Origin: Pseudomonas sp. N3-W
Lineage (GTDB): Bacteria; Pseudomonadota; Gammaproteobacteria; Pseudomonadales; Pseudomonadaceae
Length of the DNA: 64,000 nucleotides
Direction: 5' to 3'
Assembly (NCBI RefSeq): GCF_024970185.1
Contig: NZ_CP103965.1
Coordinates: forward strand, 926,001-990,000
The stretch's first letter is position 1. Every line of letters begins with the position of its first letter. The position numbers were made by a program, and so were the translations under genes. Below are positions 34,853 to 43,941 of this stretch, in pieces. Under the pieces are notes generated by a model. It did not search any database, was not told the DNA's origin, and saw only the letters and a program-made list of their open reading frames with translations.

Positions 34853-35770
34853 GTGGCTCAGGTCAAACGTATCCGTCGTAACGTCAGCGGCATCATCCTG
34901 CTCGACAAACCGTTGGGGTTCACCTCCAACGCCGCGCTGCAGAAGGTTCGCTGGTTGCTGAACGCCGAGAAGGCCGGACACACCGGCAGTCTCGATCCGC
35001 TGGCCACCGGCGTGCTGCCGTTGTGCTTCGGTGAGGCCACCAAGTTCTCGCAATACCTGCTCGATTCCGACAAGGCATATGAAACCTTGGCGCAACTGGG
35101 CAAGACCACCACCACGGCCGATGCCGAAGGTGAGGTTTTGCAGGAACGCCCGGTGACCGTTGGTCGCGCCGATGTCGAAGCTGCCTTGCCCGGTTTTCGT
35201 GGGCAAATCAGCCAGATACCGCCGATGTACTCGGCCCTCAAGCGTGACGGGCAGCCGCTGTACAAGCTGGCCCGTGCAGGCGAAGTAGTGGAGCGCGAAC
35301 CGCGTTCTGTTACTATTGCGCGCTTGGAATTGCTGGCCTTTGAGGGTGATACTGCGCGGCTTGAGGTGGATTGCAGCAAAGGCACTTATATCCGCACCCT
35401 GGTGGAGGATATTGGTGAGCAACTCGGTTGTGGCGCTTACGTTGCAGAACTGCGACGTACCCAGGCCGGGCCTTTCACGCTGGCGCAGACGGTCACGCTC
35501 GAAGAGCTGGAAGCGGTACATGCCGAAGGCGGCAACGAAGCGGTCGACCGCTTCCTGATGCCATCGGACAGCGGCTTGCTGGATTGGCCGCTGTTGCAGT
35601 TCTCGGAGCACAGCTCGTTCTACTGGCTTAACGGCCAGCCGGTACGCGCCCCGGATGCACCGAAGTTCGGCATGGTACGGGTACAGGATCACAATGGTCG
35701 CTTCATCGGTATTGGTGAAGTGAGCGAAGACGGGCGCATCGCGCCACGTCGACTGATTCGGTCGGAATGA
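34853..35770 (+). CDS. truB: tRNA pseudouridine-55 synthase TruB
   Basis: A 305-residue enzyme forming pseudouridine 55 in the T loop of tRNAs. The catalytic Asp48 is in [33 protein letters not shown] opens the fold, and [20 protein letters not shown] is conserved. A small PUA-like C-terminal domain follows. The start is GTG, with AAGGAG seven bases upstream inside the rbfA stop region. Confidence 0.97.
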   Translation: MAQVKRIRRNVSGIILLDKPLGFTSNAALQKVRWLLNAEKAGHTGSLDPLATGVLPLCFGEATKFSQYLLDSDKAYETLAQLGKTTTTADAEGEVLQERPVTVGRADVEAALPGFRGQISQIPPMYSALKRDGQPLYKLARAGEVVEREPRSVTIARLELLAFEGDTARLEVDCSKGTYIRTLVEDIGEQLGCGAYVAELRRTQAGPFTLAQTVTLEELEAVHAEGGNEAVDRFLMPSDSGLLDWPLLQFSEHSSFYWLNGQPVRAPDAPKFGMVRVQDHNGRFIGIGEVSEDGRIAPRRLIRSE

Positions 35771-35845
35771 CCGAAACCGGTCTGCGTAACAGCAGGCTGG
35801 CGAGGGTGGCTGTTAGCAGGCACGGTCACTACTCATTTTTAGATA

Positions 35846-35889
35846 CAGGGATTTGTCCCTGGCCTGTTGAAGCTGTTTCTTTGAAACAG
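35846..35889 (+). promoter_or_regulatory. Structured rpsO leader
   Basis: Two perfect hairpins, CAGGGA-TTTG-TCCCTG and CTGTTTC-TTT-GAAACAG, end 23 bases before the rpsO ATG. S15 represses its own mRNA by binding a leader structure in E. coli. Whether this leader works likewise is inference. Confidence 0.5.
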
Positions 35890-35912
35890 TTTCCTGATAA
35901 AAGGATTGCCTC

Positions 35913-36182
35913 ATGGCTCTCGACGTTCAAGAAAAAGCACAAATCGTAGCTGACTACCAGCAAGCTGTTGGTGACACTGGTTCGCCAGAAGTGCAAGTTG
36001 CACTGCTGACCCACAACATCAACAAGCTGCAAGGTCACTTCAAGGCCAACGGTAAAGATCACCACTCCCGTCGTGGTCTGATCCGCATGGTAAACCAGCG
36101 CCGTAAGCTGCTGGACTACCTGAAAGGTAAAGATCTGGGCCGTTACCAGGCTCTGATCGGTCGCCTGGGTCTGCGTCGCTAA
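35913..36182 (+). CDS. rpsO: 30S ribosomal protein S15
   Basis: An 89-residue primary 16S rRNA-binding protein. It starts [16 protein letters not shown] and has [37 protein letters not shown] and the C-terminal [10 protein letters not shown]. Exact family length. AAAGGATTGCC precedes the ATG. It lies between truB and pnp, the conserved order, after a structured leader. Confidence 0.98.
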   Translation: MALDVQEKAQIVADYQQAVGDTGSPEVQVALLTHNINKLQGHFKANGKDHHSRRGLIRMVNQRRKLLDYLKGKDLGRYQALIGRLGLRR

Positions 36183-36377
36183 TAAGCGATTGCGCTAGAG
36201 GTTGGTTGTCTGTCGTGCGTCAGTGGGTTTCCCGCTGGTGCATGGCAGGCTCCCAGCCTCAAGTTTTATCTGGATACACGTTTTACCCTGGACAGGCGTT
36301 GGGCCGATTCCCGACATTGCCCAAGAATTTCGCAAGAAGACAAGTTCCCCAAGAGCCACAAAAGAAGGTAGGACACC

Positions 36378-38483
36378 GTGAACCCGGTAATCAAAAAATT
36401 CCAGTTCGGTCAGTCGACCGTTACCCTCGAGACAGGCCGTATCGCCCGTCAGGCCTCCGGCGCAGTATTGGTCACCGTTGACGACGACGTCAGCGTATTG
36501 GTGACCGTAGTCGGTGCCAAGCAAGCAGATCCAGGCAAGGGCTTCTTCCCTCTGTCCGTTCACTACCAGGAAAAGACTTACGCTGCCGGTAAGATCCCTG
36601 GCGGTTTCTTCAAGCGCGAAGGCCGTCCTTCCGAGAAAGAAACCCTGACTTCCCGACTGATCGACCGTCCGATCCGTCCGCTGTTCCCAGAAGGCTTCAT
36701 GAACGAAGTGCAGGTTGTCTGCACCGTCGTTTCCACCAGCAAGAAGACCGATCCGGACATCGCTGCGATGATCGGTACTTCGGCTGCACTGGCCATCTCC
36801 GGTATTCCTTTCGATGGCCCGATCGGCGCTGCCCGCGTTGCGTTCCACGAAAGCACCGGCTACCTGCTGAACCCGACTTACGAACAACAGAAAGCTTCGA
36901 GCCTGGACATGGTCGTTGCCGGTACGTCGGAAGCCGTTCTGATGGTTGAATCGGAAGCCAAAGAGCTGACCGAAGACCAGATGCTGGGCGCGGTACTGTT
37001 TGCTCACGACGAGTTCCAGGTTGTGATCAACGCCGTTAAAGAACTGGCTGCCGAAGCCGCCAAGCCAACCTGGGCCTGGGCTCCACAGCCAGAAGCGACC
37101 GCTCTGCTGGGCGCTATCCGTGCCGAGTTCGGCGACGCGATCTCCCAGGCCTACACCATCACCATCAAGGCCGACCGTTACGCTCGCCTGGGTGAGCTGA
37201 AAGACCAGGTCGTTGCCAAGCTGTCCGGCGAAGAAGGCCAGCCTTCTTCCAGCGAAGTCAAAGCAGCTTTCGGCGAAATCGAATACCGCACCGTTCGCGA
37301 AAACATCGTAAACGGCAAGCCACGTATCGATGGTCGCGACACCAAGACCGTACGTCCTCTGAACATCGAAGTCGGCGTTCTGCCCAAGACCCACGGTTCG
37401 GCACTGTTCACCCGTGGCGAAACCCAGGCTCTGGTCGTAGCAACACTGGGCACCGCCCGTGATGCACAACTGCTGGACACCCTGGAAGGCGAGAAAAAAG
37501 ACCCGTTCATGCTGCACTACAACTTCCCTCCGTTCTCGGTAGGTGAGTGTGGTCGCATGGGTGGCGCTGGTCGTCGCGAAATCGGTCACGGCCGTCTGGC
37601 CCGTCGTTCGATTGCTGCGATGCTGCCTGCTGCCGACGTGTTCCCGTACACCATCCGTGTTGTGTCGGAAATCACCGAGTCCAACGGTTCGAGCTCCATG
37701 GCTTCGGTCTGCGGCGCTTCCCTGGCCCTGATGGATGCCGGCGTTCCGATGAAAGCACCGGTTGCCGGTATCGCCATGGGTCTGGTTAAAGAAGGCGAGA
37801 AATTCGCCATCCTGACCGACATCCTGGGTGACGAAGACCACCTCGGCGACATGGACTTCAAAGTAGCCGGTACCGCCAAAGGTGTTACCGCGCTGCAGAT
37901 GGACATCAAGATCAAGGGCATCACCGAAGAAATCATGGAAATCGCTCTGGGCCAAGCCCTGGAAGCGCGCCTGAACATCCTCGGTCAGATGAACCAGATC
38001 ATTGGTCAGTCCCGTACCGAACTGTCGGAAAATGCTCCGACCATGATCGCGATGAAAATCGACACCGACAAAATCCGTGATGTCATCGGTAAAGGCGGCG
38101 CGACCATTCGTGCGATCTGTGAAGAGACCAAAGCTTCGATCGACATCGAAGACGACGGCTCGATCAAGATCTTCGGCGAAACCAAGGAAGCTGCTGAAGC
38201 TGCACGTCAGCGCGTTCTGGGTATCACCGCAGAAGCTGAAATCGGCAAGATCTACGTCGGTAAGGTTGAGCGTATCGTCGACTTCGGCGCATTCGTCAAC
38301 ATCCTGCCAGGCAAGGACGGTCTGGTTCACATCTCCATGTTGAGCGACGCTCGCGTAGAGAAAGTGACCGACATCCTGAAAGAAGGCCAGGAAGTGGAAG
38401 TACTGGTACTGGACGTGGACAACCGCGGCCGTATCAAACTGTCCATCAAAGACGTGGCAGCAGCCAAGGCGTCGGGCGTTTAA
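36378..38483 (+). CDS. pnp: Polyribonucleotide nucleotidyltransferase (PNPase)
   Basis: A 701-residue 3'-to-5' phosphorolytic exoribonuclease of the degradosome. Two RNase PH domains cover about 1-215 and 310-540 ([21 protein letters not shown] early; [21 protein letters not shown] later). An alpha domain lies between them. KH ([16 protein letters not shown]) and S1 ([21 protein letters not shown]) domains end the protein. The start is GTG, preceded by GAAGGTAGGACACC. The 195-base leader between rpsO and pnp holds a CAGTGGG/CCCGCTG hairpin. Leader cleavage and PNPase autocontrol are known in E. coli. Confidence 0.97.
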   Translation: MNPVIKKFQFGQSTVTLETGRIARQASGAVLVTVDDDVSVLVTVVGAKQADPGKGFFPLSVHYQEKTYAAGKIPGGFFKREGRPSEKETLTSRLIDRPIRPLFPEGFMNEVQVVCTVVSTSKKTDPDIAAMIGTSAALAISGIPFDGPIGAARVAFHESTGYLLNPTYEQQKASSLDMVVAGTSEAVLMVESEAKELTEDQMLGAVLFAHDEFQVVINAVKELAAEAAKPTWAWAPQPEATALLGAIRAEFGDAISQAYTITIKADRYARLGELKDQVVAKLSGEEGQPSSSEVKAAFGEIEYRTVRENIVNGKPRIDGRDTKTVRPLNIEVGVLPKTHGSALFTRGETQALVVATLGTARDAQLLDTLEGEKKDPFMLHYNFPPFSVGECGRMGGAGRREIGHGRLARRSIAAMLPAADVFPYTIRVVSEITESNGSSSMASVCGASLALMDAGVPMKAPVAGIAMGLVKEGEKFAILTDILGDEDHLGDMDFKVAGTAKGVTALQMDIKIKGITEEIMEIALGQALEARLNILGQMNQIIGQSRTELSENAPTMIAMKIDTDKIRDVIGKGGATIRAICEETKASIDIEDDGSIKIFGETKEAAEAARQRVLGITAEAEIGKIYVGKVERIVDFGAFVNILPGKDGLVHISMLSDARVEKVTDILKEGQEVEVLVLDVDNRGRIKLSIKDVAAAKASGV

Positions 38484-38514
38484 TCACCCCCGCGACTGAC
38501 CGCTGAACAACAAG

Positions 38515-38540
38515 ACGCCCCGACTGGTTCGGGGCGTTTT
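38515..38540 (+). terminator. Intrinsic terminator after pnp
   Basis: ACGCCCCGA and TCGGGGCGT around a five-base loop, then TTTT. It closes the rimP-to-pnp block. Confidence 0.9.
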
Positions 38541-38577
38541 GCTGTGTGCAGGAAAATAAAAGATCACAGTCTTCAAG

Positions 38578-38606
38578 TTGCCGGACCTCAAACCCGGTGC
38601 TAGGTT
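38578..38606 (+). promoter_or_regulatory. Sigma-70 promoter for tRNA-Thr
   Basis: TTGCCG, a 17-base spacer and TAGGTT, ten bases before the tRNA. The spacing is ideal and the boxes match moderately. Confidence 0.65.
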
Positions 38607-38616
38607 TAGCCCACAC

Positions 38617-38692
38617 GCCCGTGTAGCTCAGCCGGTAGAGCAGCGCACTCGTAACGCGAAGGTCGCAGGTTCGATTCCTGTCTCGGGCACCA
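38617..38692 (+). tRNA. tRNA-Thr (anticodon CGT)
   Basis: A 76-base cloverleaf with encoded CCA, D-stem GCTC/GAGC, T-arm CAGGTTCGATTCCTG and anticodon loop CTCGTAA, giving CGT (reads ACG). Two stem positions look mismatched: T6-T67 in the acceptor and A31-C39 at the top of the anticodon stem. The G27-A43 pair is also unusual but occurs in the enteric CGT tRNA as I recall it. It has its own promoter. Confidence 0.9.
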
Positions 38693-38703
38693 ATTCCCCT
38701 CTG

Positions 38704-39243
38704 CTACTTCACCTTCCTGCTCAAATCTTCAACCGTGCGTTTGAGCTGGTCGATGGTCCGATCCTGATCGCTGACCTGGCGCTTGAGGTTCGACAGCTCG
38801 CTGGAGCTGGAACTCGAGCTGGACCCGCTACTGCGCTTGAGGTCGTCCACCTGCTTGCTGAGGTTTTTCAGGTCGCTGTCCTGGTCCTTGATCGTGCGCT
38901 TGATGTCGGATAAATCACTGTTGTTCGAGCTGGAACTGGAACCACTGCTACGCTTGAGTTCTTCGATCAGACGCGCTTGCTCGTTAATGGTGCGCTTCTG
39001 ATAGTCCAGTTCGGTGGCATTGGCCTTCACGGTTTTCTGCATGTCCTGCAGGTCATCAACGCTGAAGCCGCTCTTGACCAGTTGGTTATCGTTGTACGAG
39101 TTACGAATGGCAGATATTTGATCGTTGTACTGCGCAGGACCGGAGACGATTTCAACGGCGGCCTGAGCCGTGTTGACGAGTGCCAGGTTGCCAAGCAAAG
39201 CGGTGGCGAGGAGGGTGGCCGAAAGCGTCGAAAAACTGCGCAT
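38704..39243 (-). CDS. Secreted repetitive coiled-coil protein, function unknown
   Basis: A 179-residue protein not recognised as a named family. A signal peptide (about 1-28, ending NTAQA) indicates export to the periplasm or outer membrane. The mature part is nearly all heptad-like helix. Two 39-residue repeats start at positions 96 and 135, each LKRSSGSSSSS, a short Ser/Asn stretch, then (D/E)LS-KR and DQD. A third, partial LKRTVEDL starts at 167. Flexible Ser linkers between coiled coils suggest a trimeric or surface-layer type rod. The start MRSFSTLSAT is chosen since the longer frame lacks a signal peptide. It is convergent with tRNA-Thr, with 11 bases between. Confidence 0.75.
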   Translation of the reverse strand: MRSFSTLSATLLATALLGNLALVNTAQAAVEIVSGPAQYNDQISAIRNSYNDNQLVKSGFSVDDLQDMQKTVKANATELDYQKRTINEQARLIEELKRSSGSSSSSNNSDLSDIKRTIKDQDSDLKNLSKQVDDLKRSSGSSSSSSSSELSNLKRQVSDQDRTIDQLKRTVEDLSRKVK

Positions 39244-39455
39244 CACTGAGGTTCCTTGTGAAGTGCCGGCATGGCACATCGCTATGACGTCAGTTTCGGA
39301 TTTATGTTCCCGGACCTCACACTGACAGGGCGACCGATAATTTGTGGGATTGATGTAAAGAGCCATGTAAATCGTCAGCCAAACGTCCTATATTCGGAGT
39401 CTGACTGAGCACCGCCCAGCAGTTTTCATGATCCAGAATGGTTCTGAAGGCCGGA

Positions 39456-39478
39456 TAAACCGGGCCTGTACCGGTTTA
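39456..39478. repeat. Inverted repeat upstream of the small acidic protein gene
   Basis: TAAACCGG and CCGGTTTA form a perfect 8-base dyad with a 7-base spacer, about 60 bases before the ATG at 39539. It could be an operator or RNA hairpin. Nothing else is clear in this 295-base gap. Confidence 0.45.
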
Positions 39479-39538
39479 CGGCAGAGAGATCCTTGATGAT
39501 CCAGATCCATCTTCCATTCCCAGATCAGCGAGAACGCC

Positions 39539-39844
39539 ATGACCGTTAAAGAGTTGACCCAGGAAGCCCGACACGAAGAAGCCCTCAGGAAGTACGTGCT
39601 CGATGCCCCGCAATTGATGGACGAGATCAAGGACCTGAGTGCCGACGATCAGAAAGACCAGATTCAGTGGGCGTTCGAGGATGAGGCAGAAGCTCAGGGC
39701 TTGCAGCCGTGGGAACTGACACTCAAGTACACCTCAAGCCCCGAAGATTTCGAAGCTGCGCGGATTGTCCTGCACAAGGAGGCCGCCGAAGTATTGGGCG
39801 TCGAGTGGGATGAGTACTGCGAGATGAACAACCTGGTGGTTTGA
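39539..39844 (+). CDS. Small acidic protein of unknown function
   Basis: A 101-residue soluble, acidic, helix-rich protein (for example HEEALRKYVLDAPQLMDEI and QIQWAFEDEAEAQGLQPWEL), ending in EWDEYCEMNNLVV. I cannot assign it to a named family; it resembles the small conserved hypothetical proteins common in Pseudomonas genomes. It has no signal peptide or membrane segment. The ribosome site is weak. It is alone between an inverted repeat and a strong terminator, so it is probably monocistronic. Confidence 0.7.
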   Translation: MTVKELTQEARHEEALRKYVLDAPQLMDEIKDLSADDQKDQIQWAFEDEAEAQGLQPWELTLKYTSSPEDFEAARIVLHKEAAEVLGVEWDEYCEMNNLVV

Positions 39845-39847
39845 AAC

Positions 39848-39881
39848 GAAAACGCCAGCCTTCAGAGGGCTGGCGTTTTTT
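39848..39881. terminator. Bidirectional intrinsic terminator
   Basis: AACGCCAGCC with its complement around a 7-base loop, T7 on the plus strand and A-run on the other side. It serves the small acidic gene and convergent nadC. Confidence 0.9.
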
Positions 39882-39893
39882 TGCGCGGCTTTC

Positions 39894-40742
39894 TCAGAGA
39901 CTGAGGCGCATCGACAGGTCGACGGCCTTCACGTCCTTGGTCATCGCACCAATCGAAATGTAATCCACCCCGGTCTGCGCAATCGGCAGCAGCGTGCTTT
40001 CGTTGATGCCGCCGCTGGCCTCCAGCTTGGCCTTGCCGGCATTCAGGCGCACGGCCTCGCGCATGTCATCCAGGCTCAACTCGTCGAGCATGATGATGTC
40101 GGCGCCTGCCGCCAGCGCTTCTTTGAGTTCGTCCAGGCTTTCCACTTCAATCTCCACCGGCTTGCCCGGAGCGATCTTGTGCGCAGCCCTAATGGCTTCA
40201 GGGATGCCGCCACAGGCTGCAATATGGTTTTCCTTGATCAGGAAGGCGTCATACAGGCCGATGCGATGGTTGTGGCAACCGCCGCAGGTCACCGCGTACT
40301 TTTGCGCCAGACGCAGCCCGGGCAAGGTTTTGCGGGTGTCGAGCAACTTCACCTGAGTCTCGGCGACGAAATCGGCCAGGTGTTGTGCGCGGGTTGCCAC
40401 GCCGGAGAGCATCTGCAAGAAATTCAGCGCGCTGCGCTCACCAGTCAGTAGCGAGCGGGCCGGGCCTTCGAGGTGAAACAACGGCTGATTCGGTTTCACC
40501 CGCTCACCGTCGCGTACCTGCCAATGCACCGCCACTCGTGGGTCCAGTTGCCGGAACACGGCATCGACCCAGGCGGTGCCGGCGATAACGGCGTTATCAC
40601 GAGTAATGATGGTGGCTTTGGCCAGGCGTTCTGCCGGGATCAGTTGCGCGGTGATGTCGCCGCTGCCGACGTCTTCGAGCAGCGCACGGCGCACGTTGGC
40701 TTCGATTTCGGCGGTCAGATCGGCGAGACGTAGATTCGGCAT
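39894..40742 (-). CDS. nadC: Nicotinate-nucleotide pyrophosphorylase (carboxylating)
   Basis: A 282-residue quinolinate phosphoribosyltransferase of NAD synthesis. Visible blocks are [36 protein letters not shown], the active-site [17 protein letters not shown] and [20 protein letters not shown], then [12 protein letters not shown] and [11 protein letters not shown]. Full length. The start MPNLRLADL is chosen over an ATG four codons upstream by homology. It lies in the conserved neighbourhood of ampD-ampE. Confidence 0.96.
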   Translation of the reverse strand: MPNLRLADLTAEIEANVRRALLEDVGSGDITAQLIPAERLAKATIITRDNAVIAGTAWVDAVFRQLDPRVAVHWQVRDGERVKPNQPLFHLEGPARSLLTGERSALNFLQMLSGVATRAQHLADFVAETQVKLLDTRKTLPGLRLAQKYAVTCGGCHNHRIGLYDAFLIKENHIAACGGIPEAIRAAHKIAPGKPVEIEVESLDELKEALAAGADIIMLDELSLDDMREAVRLNAGKAKLEASGGINESTLLPIAQTGVDYISIGAMTKDVKAVDLSMRLSL

Positions 40743-40769
40743 AACGGACTCCACAAACTAAGTGGCTCG

Positions 40770-40799
40770 ATTATAGAGCCATGGCGCGGGGCAACCCAA
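40770..40799 (-). promoter_or_regulatory. Candidate nadC promoter
   Basis: On the minus strand a TATAAT box (40770-40775) follows TTGGGT (40794-40799) by 18 bases, and lies about 30 bases before the nadC start. The -10 is inside a dyad, GGCTC-N7-GAGCC, which could be an operator. Confidence 0.55.
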
Positions 40800-41105
40800 G
40801 GCGTGCGAGGTGTTCACATCGCGCTGAAACCTGCATTTGGTCGATCCGCGTGAGTATCCAGGGCCGGGCCAAGGTCTGCCTTATGTATCTATTTCGACAA
40901 GAAACGCAGAGTCTGCTGGCACAGTAGACATCTTTTGCAAGATAATCCGCCTTGCATTTGACGTCATAGCTTTGACGTACCTTTGGATCTCCGATTATTG
41001 AATGACAGCGGTTGGGCTTTGCTCCCCGTTGGGCGATGGCTGTGAGGCCTGCGCAGTCGATCTTTTTTTGCCGAACCCGAAGAATCACCGTGACAGGAGG
41101 CTTGG
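40800..41105. other. Non-coding stretch between nadC and the DUF1631 gene
   Basis: About 300 bases of lower GC with no credible gene. It contains a direct repeat TTTGACGT (40957-40964 and 40971-40978, 14 bases apart) and, just before the next gene, a good ribosome site AGGAGG. The single open frame across it on the minus strand has no protein-like features. Confidence 0.6.
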
Positions 41106-43316
41106 ATGCACAACGACGGGAATGTAGTGCCTTTGCACAAGGCGGCTACCGATCAGGCGACACATTCGCCGCTCGCCCGCCTGCCTGTGATTCTTCTTCA
41201 GGTTCGCGACAAGGCTGTGCAACAGCTGCGCCATGGTTTGCAGGAGTTGTTCGATAATGCCGACGACACCTTGTTCGAAATGGCCGACCGGGCCCGCAAC
41301 GACATCGAACAGAACATTTTTTTTGAAGCCATGCGCGATCTGCGCCTCAAGCGCAAAAGTATCGAGCGCGGGTTTCTTGAACAGTTTCTCGAAGCATTTA
41401 TCAGCCTGACCCAACCCGATCTCCCGCATTGCGCATTGCCCCAGGCGTTCGAAGGGTTGCTGTCGCAAACCAACGACGATCTGGAGCGCAATGTGGCCGT
41501 CGAGGCCATGGTCAACAAAGTGCTGAACCGCGAAGGTTTTGCCCTCGATCAATTGACCACCCGGCTCAGCGTGCTGGTGGGCAAGGCGCTGCTGGAGCAG
41601 CACAACCCGTTAGGGCCCTCGAAACTGTGTGAGTACTTCTTGCAGGCCGGGCGCAACCTTGGCGTGGAGATCAAGGTCAAGCTGATCCTCCTCAAACTGT
41701 TCGACCGTTATGTACTCAGTACTGCCGATCAGCTTTACGCCGAAGCCAATCAACTGCTGGTCGCCACGGGCGTGTTGCCGGACCTCAAGCCGGCGCCGGC
41801 GCGGCGTGTCACTGATCGCGCGGCGGCCAGTGTGCAGGCCGACCTGGTTGAACCCGGTGTCCGCGCAGGCGTTGCGCCGATGGATGACGGCGTGCAGGAA
41901 GTCTTTGCCGCCTTGCAGGAGTTGCTGCTGCATATGCGCGGCAGTGTCGCACCCACACTTGAGGCCTGCGCCCAGACGTTGCCGATTTCGACCCGTGACC
42001 TGCTGCGCCTGTTGTCGCATTTGCAGCAGTACGTGCCGGCGCTGGCTGCCCAGGACGATTTCGATCTGCGTAATCAGCTTGAACAGCTGCTGACCCGGGT
42101 CAGTGTCAAAAGTGGCAAGTCGCGGGTGGTCGGGGTCGCCGATGAAGACGTGATCAACCTGATCGCCATGCTGTTTGAGTGCATGCTTGAGGATCGCAAC
42201 CTGCCGGACTCGCTCAAGGCATTGATCGCCCGGTTGCAAATCCCGATGCTCAAAATCGCGGTACTCGACAAGAGTTTCTTCAGTCGCAGCAGCCATCCGG
42301 CCCGCCGCTTGCTCAACGAAATTGCCGCGGCGGCGATGGGGTGGGGCGAGTGCGACGATCATCAGCGCGACAGTTTGTACCTGCGCATCGAGCAAGTGGT
42401 GCAGCGCCTGTTGAACGACTTTGTCGATGACCCGGCGATTTTCTCCGAGTTGCTGGCGGACTTTCTCGCCTTTACCAGCGACGAGCGCCGTCGCAGCGAG
42501 TTGCTGGAACAGCGCACCCGTGACGCCGAGGAAGGACGCGCCAAGACCGAACTGGCCCGGCAACGGGTTGAGCAAGCGCTGAACCAGGCCTTGTTGGGCA
42601 AGGTGTTGCCGCAAGGTGTGGTGGCGTTTGTGCAGAATGCCTGGAGCAAGGTGTTGCTGCTGACGTGTCTCAAGCATGGCGATCAGTCTGCTGAATGGCA
42701 TGCCGACGTACAAACCATGGCGCAATTGATCTGGAGCGTGCAGCGCCATGAGGCCGATGATGCGAGTTTGCGCCTGTTATCGCTGGTGCCTGGCTTGCTC
42801 AAGTCGCTGCGCGATGGGCTGAGCAGTTCGGCGTTTGATCCGTTTGCCACCAGTGAATTCTTCAGTGAGCTGGAGCACCTGCACGTTCAACTGTTCGAGC
42901 GCCCGGGCCAGGCCCAGGAGCAATCGGCTGTGGGCGATGCGCCGGTGATGGTTGAGGTGTTGCAGCAAATTGTCCTGCGTACGGCTGACGAAGGTCCGGT
43001 CGAAAATGTTGCTGTGGGTTTGCCCGCGGACGATGTCGGGATGTTGCAAGTCAATCAGTTGCGCCTGGGTTGCTGGGTCGAGTTTCAGGAGGACGAGGAA
43101 AACACCCTGCGCTGCAAACTGGCGGCGATCATCGAAGCCACCGGCAAGTACATTTTTGTCAACCGCACCGGCATGAAAGTACTGGAGCGCAGCCACACCG
43201 GCCTGGCTCTGGAGTTTCGCCGGGGCGCGGTACGCACACTGGACGATACGCTGCTGTTCGACAGAGCCCTGGAATCGGTGATCGGCAATCTGCGGCGACT
43301 CAATCGCGGCAAGTGA
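41106..43316 (+). CDS. DUF1631 family protein
   Basis: A 736-residue soluble, mainly helical protein, recognised as the DUF1631 protein found in many pseudomonads between nadC and ampD. The N-terminal part has LFEMADRARNDIEQNIFFEA and MRDLRLKRKSIERGFLEQF. The middle includes DVINLIAMLFECMLEDRNLP and DKSFFSRSSHPARRLLNEIA. The C-terminal ~110 residues (GCWVEFQEDEENTLRCKLAA, then TGKYIFVNRTGMKVLE) look like a small beta domain, reminiscent of PilZ domains. No catalytic motif is visible. AGGAGG precedes the ATG. Role unknown; a c-di-GMP link is only a suggestion from the C-terminal shape. Confidence 0.83.
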   Translation: MHNDGNVVPLHKAATDQATHSPLARLPVILLQVRDKAVQQLRHGLQELFDNADDTLFEMADRARNDIEQNIFFEAMRDLRLKRKSIERGFLEQFLEAFISLTQPDLPHCALPQAFEGLLSQTNDDLERNVAVEAMVNKVLNREGFALDQLTTRLSVLVGKALLEQHNPLGPSKLCEYFLQAGRNLGVEIKVKLILLKLFDRYVLSTADQLYAEANQLLVATGVLPDLKPAPARRVTDRAAASVQADLVEPGVRAGVAPMDDGVQEVFAALQELLLHMRGSVAPTLEACAQTLPISTRDLLRLLSHLQQYVPALAAQDDFDLRNQLEQLLTRVSVKSGKSRVVGVADEDVINLIAMLFECMLEDRNLPDSLKALIARLQIPMLKIAVLDKSFFSRSSHPARRLLNEIAAAAMGWGECDDHQRDSLYLRIEQVVQRLLNDFVDDPAIFSELLADFLAFTSDERRRSELLEQRTRDAEEGRAKTELARQRVEQALNQALLGKVLPQGVVAFVQNAWSKVLLLTCLKHGDQSAEWHADVQTMAQLIWSVQRHEADDASLRLLSLVPGLLKSLRDGLSSSAFDPFATSEFFSELEHLHVQLFERPGQAQEQSAVGDAPVMVEVLQQIVLRTADEGPVENVAVGLPADDVGMLQVNQLRLGCWVEFQEDEENTLRCKLAAIIEATGKYIFVNRTGMKVLERSHTGLALEFRRGAVRTLDDTLLFDRALESVIGNLRRLNRGK

Positions 43317-43380
43317 TCGCGCGCCGAGGGTCTATCACGGCATACTGGGCACCAACACAGTCGTCGTTGAAGGAACCTGT

Positions 43381-43941
43381 ATGCAGTTGGACCCCGCGAG
43401 CGGTTGGTGTCAGGGCGTAAACCTATGTCCTTCGCCCAACTTCAATGCGCGCCCCACGGGCGAAATTTCCCTGCTGGTGATCCACAACATCAGCCTGCCG
43501 CCGGCGCAATTCGCCACCGGCAAGGTGCAGGAATTTTTCCAGAATCGTCTGGATGTCACCGAACATCCCTACTTTGAAGGGATCGCCGACCTGCGGGTAT
43601 CCGCACATTTTCTGATTGAGCGTGACGGTGCTGTCACCCAGTTTGTCTCCTGCCTTGAGCGGGCCTGGCATGCGGGTGTCTCGAGTTTCGAAGGGCGGGA
43701 AGTCTGTAACGATTTTTCCGTGGGCATCGAGCTGGAAGGGACGGATGATCTACCGTTCACCGACGCGCAATATCAGGCATTGACGACCCTGACCCGACAG
43801 CTGCAAAACACCTTCACCGGCATCACCGCGCAACGGATCTGCGGGCATAGCGACATAGCACCGGGGCGCAAGACCGATCCCGGACTGGCGTTCGACTGGG
43901 CACGCTATCGCGCGGCTCTGGAAAAAGAGGAGCAACAATGA
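43381..43941 (+). CDS. ampD: 1,6-anhydro-N-acetylmuramyl-L-alanine amidase AmpD
   Basis: A 186-residue cytoplasmic zinc amidase in murein recycling. It removes the peptide from anhydroMurNAc-peptides, which otherwise activate AmpR and beta-lactamase. Zinc ligands are visible as His35 (LLVIHNISLPP), His156 and Asp166 (CGHSDIAPGRKTDPG). SAHFLIERDG and VGIELEG are conserved. There is no signal peptide, which separates it from the periplasmic AmpDh paralogues. The stop overlaps ampE (ATGA). No ampC/ampR gene is in the window. Confidence 0.96.
   Translation: MQLDPASGWCQGVNLCPSPNFNARPTGEISLLVIHNISLPPAQFATGKVQEFFQNRLDVTEHPYFEGIADLRVSAHFLIERDGAVTQFVSCLERAWHAGVSSFEGREVCNDFSVGIELEGTDDLPFTDAQYQALTTLTRQLQNTFTGITAQRICGHSDIAPGRKTDPGLAFDWARYRAALEKEEQQ

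Noticed and set aside
36195..38330. 711-codon frame antisense to pnp
   Set aside because: Codon-bias shadow; lies wholly over the PNPase gene.
40771..41088. 105-codon frame with several Cys in the nadC-DUF1631 gap
   Set aside because: Would start downstream of the DUF1631 ribosome site on the other strand and cover the nadC promoter. No homology, no ribosome site; Cys pairs look accidental.
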